Assembly (NCBI GenBank): GCA_022818135.1
Contig: JAFMSR010000001.1
Coordinates: 6,714,869-6,778,868 of the forward strand
Source: Saxidomus purpurata
Taxonomy: Eukaryota > Mollusca > Bivalvia > Venerida > Veneridae
DNA: 64,000 nucleotides
Reading direction: 5' to 3'
In this document: one piece after another, positions 51,871 through 63,100 of the stretch
Layout: each line of letters opens with the position of its first letter
Position numbering within the stretch: position 1 is the stretch's first letter
The notes under the pieces: generated by a model
Told to the model about the DNA's origin: nothing
The model's input: the letters and a program-made list of their open reading frames with translations, nothing else
The model's database searches: none
Position numbers and translations under genes: made by a program

Positions 51871-52079
51871 TGTTATGAGGTGGTATATGGGCGTTGTGGA
51901 GAGGTTTGATTACGTTATTCCAAAGAAGGAATGAACACAAAATACTCTAAAGTATAACTAGCTTTATTGAAGTCTAAACACTCTCTGACTCATATACTGT
52001 TTCATACATACTATTTAAACAACAATATCATATGGTATAAACAGGGGTATACTTAAACAATATAGAACTTTATATAACA
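51871..52079 (-). repeat. gypsy 5' LTR, about 209 bp
   Basis: On the minus strand it begins TGTTATATAAAG and ends CACCTCATAACA, giving TGTTA...TAACA terminal inverted repeats. It contains an AATAAAG box. No second LTR is present for comparison, so its age cannot be judged from LTR divergence. Confidence 0.75.
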
Positions 52080-52345
52080 AGTCCTGACACGAATGTGTGC
52101 ATATATGCATATATAGAGGAATCCACTACCTTCAAACTCTAAGTGTGACCTTGACCTTTAAGGTAGGGATGTGGGTCTTGCACGCGACACGTCGTCTTGA
52201 TGTGATAGACGTTTGTGCTTAGTTATTTTAAAATCCTTCAATGCATGACAAAGTTACAGTCCGGACACGAATGTGGAAGTGGGGACGCACAGACGGACGG
52301 ACAGACGGACGGTGCGATTTTAATATGCCATCCTTCGCGGGCATA

Positions 52346-54026
52346 AAAATGATATTACAAAGTCAATTTTGTTTCACCTGATTGGAATGTTGAAAAGCTT
52401 TTTCTTGAAGATAAAAGTTCGTTTAAGATATTTTCTTGCCCTGCCATTTATCTTGTGCTTTTGCAACCCTTTGTCCCCGTGACCTTTTCTCTCCCTTCAC
52501 AGCTAGTCTAGACTGTCAGAATCATAATAAAGGAACCAGTCTTCCCGAGGCCCCTATTGCCGTACGTTTTTTCCCCTAGATTTTTTATCCTCTGTTTACA
52601 CAAGGACACAGCTGAAGAAAGTGTTTTGTTGTTTGGTATGTAGGATGACATGAGGGGTGCACGAAATTTCGTTGAAAAATATTTTGCCACTGCGACATTT
52701 GGTCGAATATGACAAATCGTCAATGCGACATTTTGTCCACTTCGACATTTGGTCGAAAAATAAAACCAGGTTCACATGAGCATGCTCATATAACATGTTC
52801 CATGCATATGCGCACTGAGACTGCTGTATTATGTGCAAAGCCCGAATGGTATGACCTATTCCTATCTAATTATGCACATGTAGAGGATAGCCATCCTTCA
52901 TAGTTTTCTCTCCTGTAAGAGTTTTAAACAAATGTGTTACTCTGCTGAGTGACTGGATGCTTTTAACTCTATAACCAGGAACACCAGAGTGTTAGGGTAT
53001 TTATTGAAGAGGTACGTTAAATTTCTTACTGAACTTGTAAACATTCTTGTCAGGAGTTGGTAGTTTGGCTTGGGACCGATATAAGAGTTTGAGGGTACAT
53101 GTATATAATTGTACAAATACCATGTGAAAAGTACATGCAACAACAGAAAAAGTGTATATTTGTTCAACTTCACAGCTTTTCCATGTCCTGGAGGAAATTA
53201 TACATGCGACATGTGTAGATTACTGACTTTACCATCAACTTGCGATGCGCCTGTGGTTTTTGAGAAGAAATGTTTCCTGCCGTAAAATTCCATTTGAGAA
53301 CCAGTGACCCCAGGGGCATGATTTAAACAAACTTGGTAGAGGTCCACTAGATAACGTTACATGTCAAATATCTTACCTCTAGCCTTTGTGGTCTTGGGGG
53401 GAATAGTTAATTTTGCTCCTGGTGGCATGATTTGACTATTCTTCTCAAATAACTTATTTTTAGAGTGTCTGGAGAACTTTATTTTTTCAAAACAATCTGA
53501 GGGCTAGTAGCTTTAAAATAACTTAGTCAGCTGAGCAATGACTAAAGTTTTTTGTGTGAAATTGGGGTCTGGGACGTATACGAGAACATCGCACAAAATT
53601 TTGAAGTTATCTACCATACACCTGCGAGTTATTTAGTCATGCTTTCGCCCGATATAGGTATTGCCTATTTTCATATTATTGCAGTATAGGTTTGAAAGAT
53701 TTGAATCTGTCTCTGAATCATAATTTTATGACGCAACTGAAATGGAAGTCTAACATTCTAATTAAAAATATAAATTGCAGGCCAAGAACTATGTTTTTGT
53801 TAATTATTTACATCAGTATAACTTGAGAGATCGGTAATCTGTGTGGAATACATTGCAAAACATTTAGCATAAATTAACCTGTGACACTATTGAGAAATTA
53901 GCTGCTCGTTACCTAAGAGTAAATATTACAGCTGAAAATGTGTACCGATTTACTGTGGTACCCAGCTTTATCTCCTTTCATTCGTAATTTGGCTGCACAG
54001 CCAGGGTAAAGCCGTGTTGTTTACAA
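52346..54026. other. Intergenic, upstream of the kinase gene
   Basis: Contains a repeated GCGACATTTGGTCGAATATG / TTCGACATTTGGTCGAAAAAT pair at about 52690-52760, and a diverged, inverted family D core fragment at about 53310-53420 (CAAACTTGGTAGAGGTCCACTAG). No exon recognised. Confidence 0.45.
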
Positions 54027-54167
54027 ATGGCGGTCACAGTCCCAGACCCAGCGTCGTTGGATCTTTCTCCGTCTGTTTATGAAGGCGGACACGAAACTTC
54101 ATACATATTTGTTCGCAGTTTAGGCGCGGGAGCGTTTGCTGAAGCAAATCTCTACAGAAAGATCGAA
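54027..54167 (+). CDS. NEK9: NEK9 exon 1
   Basis: The start ACAA-ATG-GCG is a good initiation context. 47 codons, phase 0, donor GAA/GTATGA. Contains the glycine-rich ATP-binding loop. Confidence 0.88.
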
Positions 54168-57100
54168 GTATGAAATTGTTATACAAATCGTATTTGATAA
54201 AAAAAGACACGGGGAAATGCTCAGTCAAAATTATGTTGTTGATATTTTAGGTTTTGCTGATATTTGTGCTCTTTCAAGTGCCATGTATGTTGACAACAAT
54301 GTTCACGGTCAATGCTTTCCATAATACATGTTAGAAGCAATCCCTGATTCCCTGTTCCTCTTATTCGAACTGTTTCCATTTTTTTAAACAGGGCAGAGGA
54401 AAGCTTGTTGACATTCCATTGATTGGTTCATAAGAAGATGCAGTTTTTCTTTTTTAAGCCCAAAAGGTGGGCATAGTAAAATTGCTTTGTCTGTCCTTAC
54501 ATTTTTTTGTGTACAAGTGGTAACTTCTACTTCTGAATGGGCAATATCTGAAAAATCAAAATTATTGATCAGGTCGGACATCCGGGCATTTACCGTTGCG
54601 CGCACCTGCTCAGGCATAGCAACGCCGTCCAAGGTGAAAATAACCGCCATCTTGTTAATAACGTATAGAGCGAAGTCCGTGTAATGTTATAAAATTATTT
54701 GATTAAAGTATAAATATTCAGCAGTTATGACGAGTTTTTTATATGCAAATGACACCAACTTCTGTTTTCTGTTTGTTTCTATCAAAAGGAAAAGATATTT
54801 TTCATTCTTAAATGTGTAAGAAATGTAAATGTATCGAAACGATCTAGATCTACACATGCACATCACTTACAAACTATTCAATTATGGATGATATTATTTC
54901 CATTGACGATTAACACTTGCCTCCGAAAATGAGATTACAAATGCTCCATCCAATTACTATATCTAAAATGAGGTAGAAATTCACAAGCATGCTATCCTAG
55001 CTTTTTCATGAAACGTTTTCTTGTGGGTAGAATCTAGTTTTAAGAATAATCTAATTTAAGATCGCTAATCAAAATAGTTTTCTCGATTTTATTAGTTGAA
55101 AACAAAATGTTAACGTAAATCTATTAAAAAACAAAACTCATTATAATTAAAATCACGACATCTTCCTAAATACGTGTCCAATTTCACTTATAGAAAAACC
55201 TTTCATCAGAGTAGCCTACATAAAATTTGTCATCATGCAACAGCCAAAAATATGTATTTTCTGAATATGTGTAGGGTTGATTGAAACTTTCATTTGCTGA
55301 ATTAATTTTTAAAGTTGTATACATGTTAGATGACTAAATAATATTTGTATGCAGACTTGATCATATATTATAAATGTAACTCGAAGGTTAGTGACAAATA
55401 ATGTATATGTATAAACGTTATATAGGCCTATCATTCATTAAACATGTGGTTCGTTTTTATCACAGTGATAAATAAATTCATATGCTACCGCGATCACAGT
55501 AAAAAAGGTTGCATAATTTAAATTGGGCACTCTGCAAATTGTTATGTAGACCAGTGTGCAATATGCAATGATGTGTGACAAGTTAGATTGCTGGCAGGGG
55601 GTCGCCAATTAACAACAAATCATATCGCATCCTTTGTTGTGACTTATGCCCTTGGGCTAGATCCACTGAAATTCCATCAATGGTTAGATCTACTCTAATT
55701 ATTTACCATGGTAACGATGTCAAAATGAGATATTGTTTGTCAGGGTTTCCGCTGTAATTCGCCAAACTCGCATATGGCGAAAAAAAAATGTGAGTGGCGA
55801 AAAAAAAGTCTACCCTGGCGAACATTTTTTTCATAAACATCAAATTTTTTTATACCTATATCATCAAGGCATATTATCCATCCGCTAATCGTATATTTGG
55901 GCGCCCGTAAATAACAATATACAACCTAATTGGTGACCACGGTATGTTACGTAATTGACACGGATTAAAAGTTAATACCTAGTTTATTTTTTTCTGAAGA
56001 CGCCACAGCTGTCAAAATAATTGATGCTTGTAAATCGCCAATCATCGGCGCGGTACCGCCCTCGTGTTAAAATATCGCCAATCACCGGCGCCGTACTGCC
56101 CTCGTCTGGGCGGATCAAAGATAACGCAAAATTAGTGCCGACTTTATATAATTGTCGGCAGCTCACAGTCGGATCGGTTAACTATGGTTAACCCTCGACG
56201 TCCCAAAATAAAAAGTAAATTATGACTAAAAGCAAGAAATGTTCGCAACGGTAATCGCTTGGTATAATTTGTAAAGTTAAAAACAATTCTTTGCAAAATT
56301 CTCGGCCATTTTCGCAGTCGGATCGAAAAACAATAGCTCAATTCTTAATTAAGCCCGAATCAGAGTGCCTACTTCGAGGACGGGAATGTTCTTCGTAAAA
56401 AACAAACTTATTTACTTTGGTCAATTAATTATGTTAAAACAATTTGTTGTTCAATATTGAGAAGTTTTGAACATCAAAAATCGTAAGATTTATTAAGAGG
56501 CTACAGGGCACTTTTTTGTCTAAAAATATGTTTCCCTTCACGAAAAAGTCCCCTTTAAAAGTTGACAAAAAATAGAAGATTTGATGAATGTACCGGTAGC
56601 CTGTTTGGAAAACGACCCTCTATCAATAAAATAATTTCAGATTGATTTCTTGCAATTATATCGTAGATACATGTGAAATCGTGACGAAAATCGTCGTTTT
56701 TCACCTATTTTCGCGATCCCGCTTTTTTTTATTTCTTCAAAGAAAACAGTACGTGTTAAAAGTCTCAAAGAACAGATAGAAATACATGTATGATGTTTTC
56801 AGCTAACGACTGCTTTTACTACATACTGAAATAAAATCATTACATTAATATAAAGTTTTGTCTTAATATAAAAAAAAATTTGAAATCAAGTTCGTAACAT
56901 TAATTTGTCAAACTACATGTCAGGAAAGGCTTTTAAATGAGTTTAAAAGGCTTGTTTCCAGACGCTTCCAGGGGCCTAAGACTGATTTTTTAAAGAAAAT
57001 ACAACCATGTTCAAGGCTATGACAGGGCTTATAAGCTTCCCAGGCCACAAGAATTATGTGTGTATCTGGTCTTTACTCCTATACAGGTATTCAACACACT

Positions 57101-60100
57101 TCAAATTGTGTCTTTTTGATTTGTAAATTAAACAAAGCCGCCAGTGGGGGGTACCCTCCCCTTGCATACTGCTGATAATTTGTGGCCAAATTTTGCAGGG
57201 AAACCCTGGTTTGTGATATTTGATTTCATTTAAAGCGGGAACTAATTTTTTTTTGAAGGATTTTAAGGATGCGCTTTCAGTGTTCCGCAACATGTAAGTA
57301 ACTTCTAGTATATCTACCTGATTCACATAGAATCTATATAGATCTAGGGCCTTTACTGTAACTACGAGATTTTTTGAAATTATTTTGAATATAAATGCCA
57401 GCCCTTTTTATAGAATAGGTCCAAAAAAAAAAAAAACTGTGTCTTTAATGATAGCATAAAATTATGGCCCTGTAATAAAATACATTTTGTGACAAAAGTT
57501 TCAACCTAGCATTCTCGTATAATGATGTGTTTCGACATGATTTTAGTTACATACGAGAAAAGTTGTGCACTTGGGAAAATCTGTATCAAGATAGGATAAG
57601 TTTGTAACAAATAAATTCTTTCCCTTAATATTAGAACTTAAAGAAAATAATTAAAATATATAGATCATTTTACATAGGCCGAATTTAAAATACATTTTCT
57701 ATCTTTTCTTGTCGTGCATGATATTTCACCGTCATTAAACAATCATTTTCAAGATTTTTTTAAAGAAAAATCTGACATAAACATCGCAAAGACATTGAAA
57801 TAAGTAAACATATGTATGAAAAGGTTTGTTTACCGTCTAAACTTTGTCTGGGCCGAAAATAAGACTATCTGAATGCTAACTCCCTATTTGAACTGTGCGG
57901 TTGCCAGGTGCTTGTTTTCACCTCGGCAATATGGCGGATAATTGGTAACTACGGAAGTGACGTCATGCCGACCTGATCAATAAAGCCAATTGTCTGTATA
58001 CATCCAGGGAGTCCCTTGCTTTTTCGAAATTTGAGTCCCAGGACTCTCATCCCTGCTTTGTAAGGAGTCCCAGAATATTTTTGGGAGTCCTGGACAATAC
58101 AAAAATTTCTGAACAATGCATCTAATTTAATTTTGACTTTCACCATATTTAACTGTACATATGATGCTTGCAAATTGTTAGAAGTCTGATTATATCAGGT
58201 GCCCATTTGAGTTGAAGAGTGCAATTATAAAGCAGATCCTATCAGTGAGTAATGAGGATGCGTGATTGGTAGTAAATGCGAGTCGAAGACTTGAAAGACC
58301 AAAATAATGGAGAACACTTCCATTGAAATTCTGGGTGCTGTCTTGTACCCAGAAAATGTCACAAAAAGTAAACTCAAATAAAACTTACATTATAGATGCA
58401 TTGATACGCTTGGATTTGCATTGTTATGAATGAAGTAATGTGATTTAAACAAATCGCAGTAAAATTTGCTACACTTCCGATATCGCCTGTAATAACAGCA
58501 ACAACAAAATAACACGAATAGTGTTTTAATGGAAGAGTAAAATAGAACAGTCAAAATTCCATGGAATGCACTGAATGCTATGAGTACAAAGCAGTGAGTT
58601 CGTGGTAGTGCAATAAATAGTACGCCTTCGAACATATTTTTGGGTTTAAATTAACTTGTTAGAATGGAATTATATTTTACTTTTGAGTGATATATATTCG
58701 GCCTTCCTGATTACCGGTAGATTACTGCGCATCTAAACTCCACACAGTGATATACTAACCAGTATATCACTCAAAAGTAAAATCTATTTCCTAATTTAAT
58801 GCCAAATTATAAAAAAGATGTACACACTCTGCATGTATAGCAGTTTTCACATGTACCACCTGTCCTGTGGTATCATGGTTACTACTATCTCCCTTTAACA
58901 GAAATCCCTGCCAAATGCCACCCAGGGGGCACAGCAATGGTGCCTTTTTTGTTAAAAGAAAGTTACTGTTTCGTGTGGCATTAAACCATAATTGGTACGA
59001 AAATCTTACATGTCTGGCAACCACCATGCTATTACAAATGATTTAGCTTTTGACACAATGTAGCAAAATTTATAATGCTCTTTTATGACATTGAGAACGT
59101 GTTTACCAACAAATGCTGGCACAAACCCATATGCACATAGGTTCGTGATGCTGGTAACTACTGACATGTACTAAGGGTCATAAGTTTAGTAGTACATGTA
59201 CATGTATTAGGTCTCACTGTATTTTATTGCTAAAGGTGTTGGTCGGTAATACCAAATGGTAAGTGTATTTAATTTTCTAAATTGTATGCAGTAAGTGATA
59301 CCTTGGTCATGCAGTTTATGGATATGCTAAATAGGCATGTACATTGTATGTCATTTAGTAGTTAAAATTTAAGGAGAACATTTAAAAATTGCCTTCCACC
59401 ATAGTTTTTATGATTTAACTATACATGTATATACTTGCCGATTAAAGCCAACAAAGTTCAGGCTACCAGATAGTATTTGATCATGAAATCAAATAGTTGA
59501 TAATTTTTCCGCACCAGATACAGGATAGGATGTTGTTTTTAGTGTATTTCTTGTAATCAAGACAATATCTGCCGATGAATTATACATCACGAGTTTAACT
59601 GTTTGATGTTTCATTCCAGGACAACAGTCTGGTAGTATGGAAGGAGATAAACATGGCTAGATTAGGTGACAAGGAAAAGAGAGATGCTGTCAATGAGATA
59701 GATGTATTGTCACTGCTAAATCATGCTAATATAGTAACATACTATAACCACTTCCTTGATGGTGAAACGCTTCTCATTGAACTGGAGTATGCAAATGGTA
59801 AGATATAATAAATCTGGCCATATTTTTTAAACGCTTTGGCTAATGCAGGATGTACTTAAAAATGTCTGTTCCAGTAATTGTTGCAAAACACATACATGTA
59901 ATTACGTTTTTTATTTGGCTTTATGTTGTTTATTGTATAAACAAGTATATATTGTAGGAGGGACAATGGCTCAGAAAATCGATAAACAGAATGAACTGTT
60001 TCAAGAAGAGGTACATGTAACATTTCTTTATTTTTCAATATTTGTTTAGTACTTTGCTATGTAATATTTAACTAAATGATAAGAAATGCTAGCTCTATAA

Positions 60101-63100
60101 CGTGCCACCATTAATTCAACCCCCTTGATAGCCTAGTGGTAGAGCGCCCGCTTCGAGTACGGGAAGTTGTGGGTTCACTCCCTGGCTGTGTCATACCAAA
60201 GATGTAAAATATGGCACCAGTGGCTACCTTGCTTGGCGCTCAGCATTAAAAGGGAAACTGGCTTCTCTTCTCTCACTGCGATGGAGACTATCAGGAATGA
60301 GGTGTCGAGAGTGATTAATATAAGTTGTGTAACTTGTTTCACAATCGACCTAAAATAAATTAGTATAAACTAATTTAACATCATATTAATATGATTTACT
60401 TTAGAAACAGATTTTTTCGGACATGACATGTTGAGTTCCATTTTTAGCTCGACTATTCGGAGAATATGGAGAGCTATTACAGTCACTTGTGTGTCGGCGT
60501 CGGCGTTGCTTCTTTGGTTAAAGTTTTGCCTGCTAAGTACTATCATGCACATATCTCAGTAACCACTTATGATATTGACTTGAAACTTTGTTCATGTCTT
60601 TAGGGGTGTCATACAATCAAGGCAGATAACTCTTGAAAAAATTTAGTACAAATTATGGCCCTTGTTTGACTTTGAAAATTTGGTTAAAGTTTTGCCTGCT
60701 AGGTACTATCATGCACATATCTCAGTAACCACTTATGATATTGACTTGAAACTTTGTTCATGTCTTTAGGGGTGTCATACAATCAAGGCAGATAACTCTT
60801 GAAAAAATTTAGTACAAATTATGGCCCTTGTTTGACTTTGAAAATTTGGTTAAAGTTTTGCCTGCTAGGTACTATCATGCACATATCTCAGTAACCACTT
60901 ATAATATTGACTTGAAACTTTGTTCATGTCTTTAGGGGTGTCATACAATCAAGGCATATAACTCTTGTTTAAATTTAGTACAAATTATGGCCCTTGTTTG
61001 ACTTTGAAAATTTGGTTAAAGTTTTGCCTGCTAGGTACTATCATGCACATATCTCAGTAACCACTTATGATATTGACTTGAAACTTTGTTCATGTCTTTA
61101 GGGGTGTCAAACAATCAAGGCAGATAACTCTTGAAAAAATTTAGTACAAATTATGGCCCTTGTTTGACTTTGAAAATTTGGTTAAAGTTTTGCCTGCTAG
61201 GTACTATCATGCACATATCTCAGTAACCACTTGTGATATTGACTTGAAACTTCGTTAATGTCTCTAGGGGTGTCACACAGTCAAGTCAGATAACTCTTGT
61301 ATAAATTTAGTACTAATTATGGCCCTTGTTTGACTTTGAAAATTTGGTTAAAGTTTTGCCTGCTAGGTACTATCATGCACATATCTCAGTAACCACTTAT
61401 GATATTGACTTGAAACTTTTTTAATGTCTTAAGAGGTGTCACACAGTCAAGACAGATAACTCTTGTTTAAATTTAGTGCAAATTATGGCCCTTGTTTGAC
61501 TTTGAAAATTTGGTAAAGTTTTGCATGCAAGGTACTATCATGCACATATCACAGTAACCACTTATGGTAATTATATCAAACCTTGCAATAGTGTTCAGGG
61601 TACATTTTGTATCAAACGATTAATTTACCAAAAATTAAATCTATAGTTATAGATTTTGACTTTTTTTATGATTCAACTTTCCTAGTTTATACTTAATAGT
61701 TAGCAGAATTTTGTTTTGCTATTACACTGATAAAAGTTTTGTTTTATTAGCAAACACCCACAATAGTCGAGCGTGCTGTCTTATGGACAGCTCTTGTTGT
61801 CTCAAGTCATTGACTATGATTCACTGCTACCTTTCTTTGATACAGGGTCATTGGCTGAAACCCAGCCACCAATGTCTTTTTATTTGAGAAAGTTAACAGT
61901 TGCTTACAGAGGATAGTAGTCTAGTAATGGTCTTGCACTGATCCTTGGTAGGAATGATGGTTACATAAAATTGCTGCCTGTAAATAACTGAAACATTAAA
62001 GAAACAGGCGTTAACATTGTCTAGAAACCCCAAGAAAACTTTGTCATGAATCAAAATCAGACATTTGTGCTACGTTTCAGGTGGTGAAATGGTACCTGTT
62101 CCAACTTGCTTCTGCATTAGCTCATTGTCACGAACATGGTATTATACACAGGTAAACTAACAGTTTTGTTTCAGTGTTTGTATGCATGTCTGTATGCTAC
62201 AACAGTTCAACTTAGTTGTTGGACACTAAGCTTAGTGTGTCTTTTGAGCTGACAAACAATACTTTTTCAAAAGGAAACAGTGAAGCCGTCATGGCCCAGT
62301 GGTAGCATGTTCGGCTCAGGATTGGAGGTCCCTGGGTTCGATCCCTACCACAGCCATGTTGGTAGTGTCCTTAGGCAAGACACAAATAATATCATATTGC
62401 CTCTCTCTCTTCAAAGTTGATTCCATCTGGAATGAGTCTCGTGAGTGATTGATATAAGTTGTACGATCTTGTTTTGCAATCGTGAACAAATCAATTAGTA
62501 TATACGAGATACTTTTTCAGCTAACACAAAGTAGCTGGCAACAATCCTTTAATCTTAGAAAAGTTGAAGGTCAGCAGAAACAAGAATTCAACTAATTTGG
62601 GTCTAAACTGATATAAAATGGATTGTATAAGATAGGTTGAAACCTTGCCAGAAATGAAGGCTGACAATTCTGCCTTTTGACAACCAGTGTAGACTATGAT
62701 GAGTTTACACAATAGTGAGTCTTGTGGTCTGCAGTGCTTACTTTTCAATCATGAAATTTATAGAAAATGGTACTTTTTAAAAACATTAAAAATCACAATA
62801 ATCATTTTGTAGGTTATTGTTGACAGAGATATAGGGGATAATTGTTGGTTTTGGTATAATATCAAGTTATAATTTCACCAAAAGAGACATTTTTATGAGT
62901 GTTTCAATAAAATGTCGAAAAATCACAGGACACGTCAGAAAGCATAGCACACATGACATCATTTTAAAGACATGATTATTGTATGGTTTCCAGCATTCAT
63001 TATGCTCGGTATACTTTTTGACATTTATCTATGTAAAAGATTTTGATAATTTCACTGAGTGAACAGAGAATTTATCAGGTAATATTCCATTGTTATATTT

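Larger units (their letters stand above)
47159..52079 (-). mobile_element. Ty3/gypsy LTR retrotransposon, degenerate, 3' end missing
   Basis: Read on the minus strand: LTR 52079-51871, primer site, gag from 51763 interrupted by a family A element (51519-50431), gag zinc knuckles and protease to about 49480, then reverse transcriptase, RNase H and integrase to 47159. The end of integrase and the 3' LTR are deleted at the junction with the host repeat. Two CCHC knuckles and protease-RT-RNase H-integrase order fit Ty3/gypsy, possibly the Mag clade. No envelope-type gene is present in what remains. Confidence 0.88.
46525..52345 (-). mobile_element. Family A pearl-like element, split by a Ty3/gypsy element
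   Basis: 46525-47158 carries the family A 3' end and core (plus-strand view AACAAGAGCTGTCCCTCGCAAG to GACAAAGTTACAG). 52080-52345 continues with GTCCTGACACGAATGTG-type core and ends in GACGGACGG and ATGCCATCCTTCGCGGGCATA. The two halves rejoin within one core unit, so the retroelement between them is the later arrival. Confidence 0.8.

Noticed and set aside
47159..52079. Endogenous retrovirus with an envelope gene
   Set aside because: No envelope-type ORF is seen; gag-pol order and zinc knuckles fit an ordinary Ty3/gypsy retrotransposon, and the 3' part is missing.
60118..60200. Functional tRNA gene
   Set aside because: A and B boxes are present, but arms mispair and the sequence continues into a SINE body and shared SINE tail.
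62283..62360. Functional tRNA gene
   Set aside because: Same reasoning; the 3' tail matches the other SINEs in the window.
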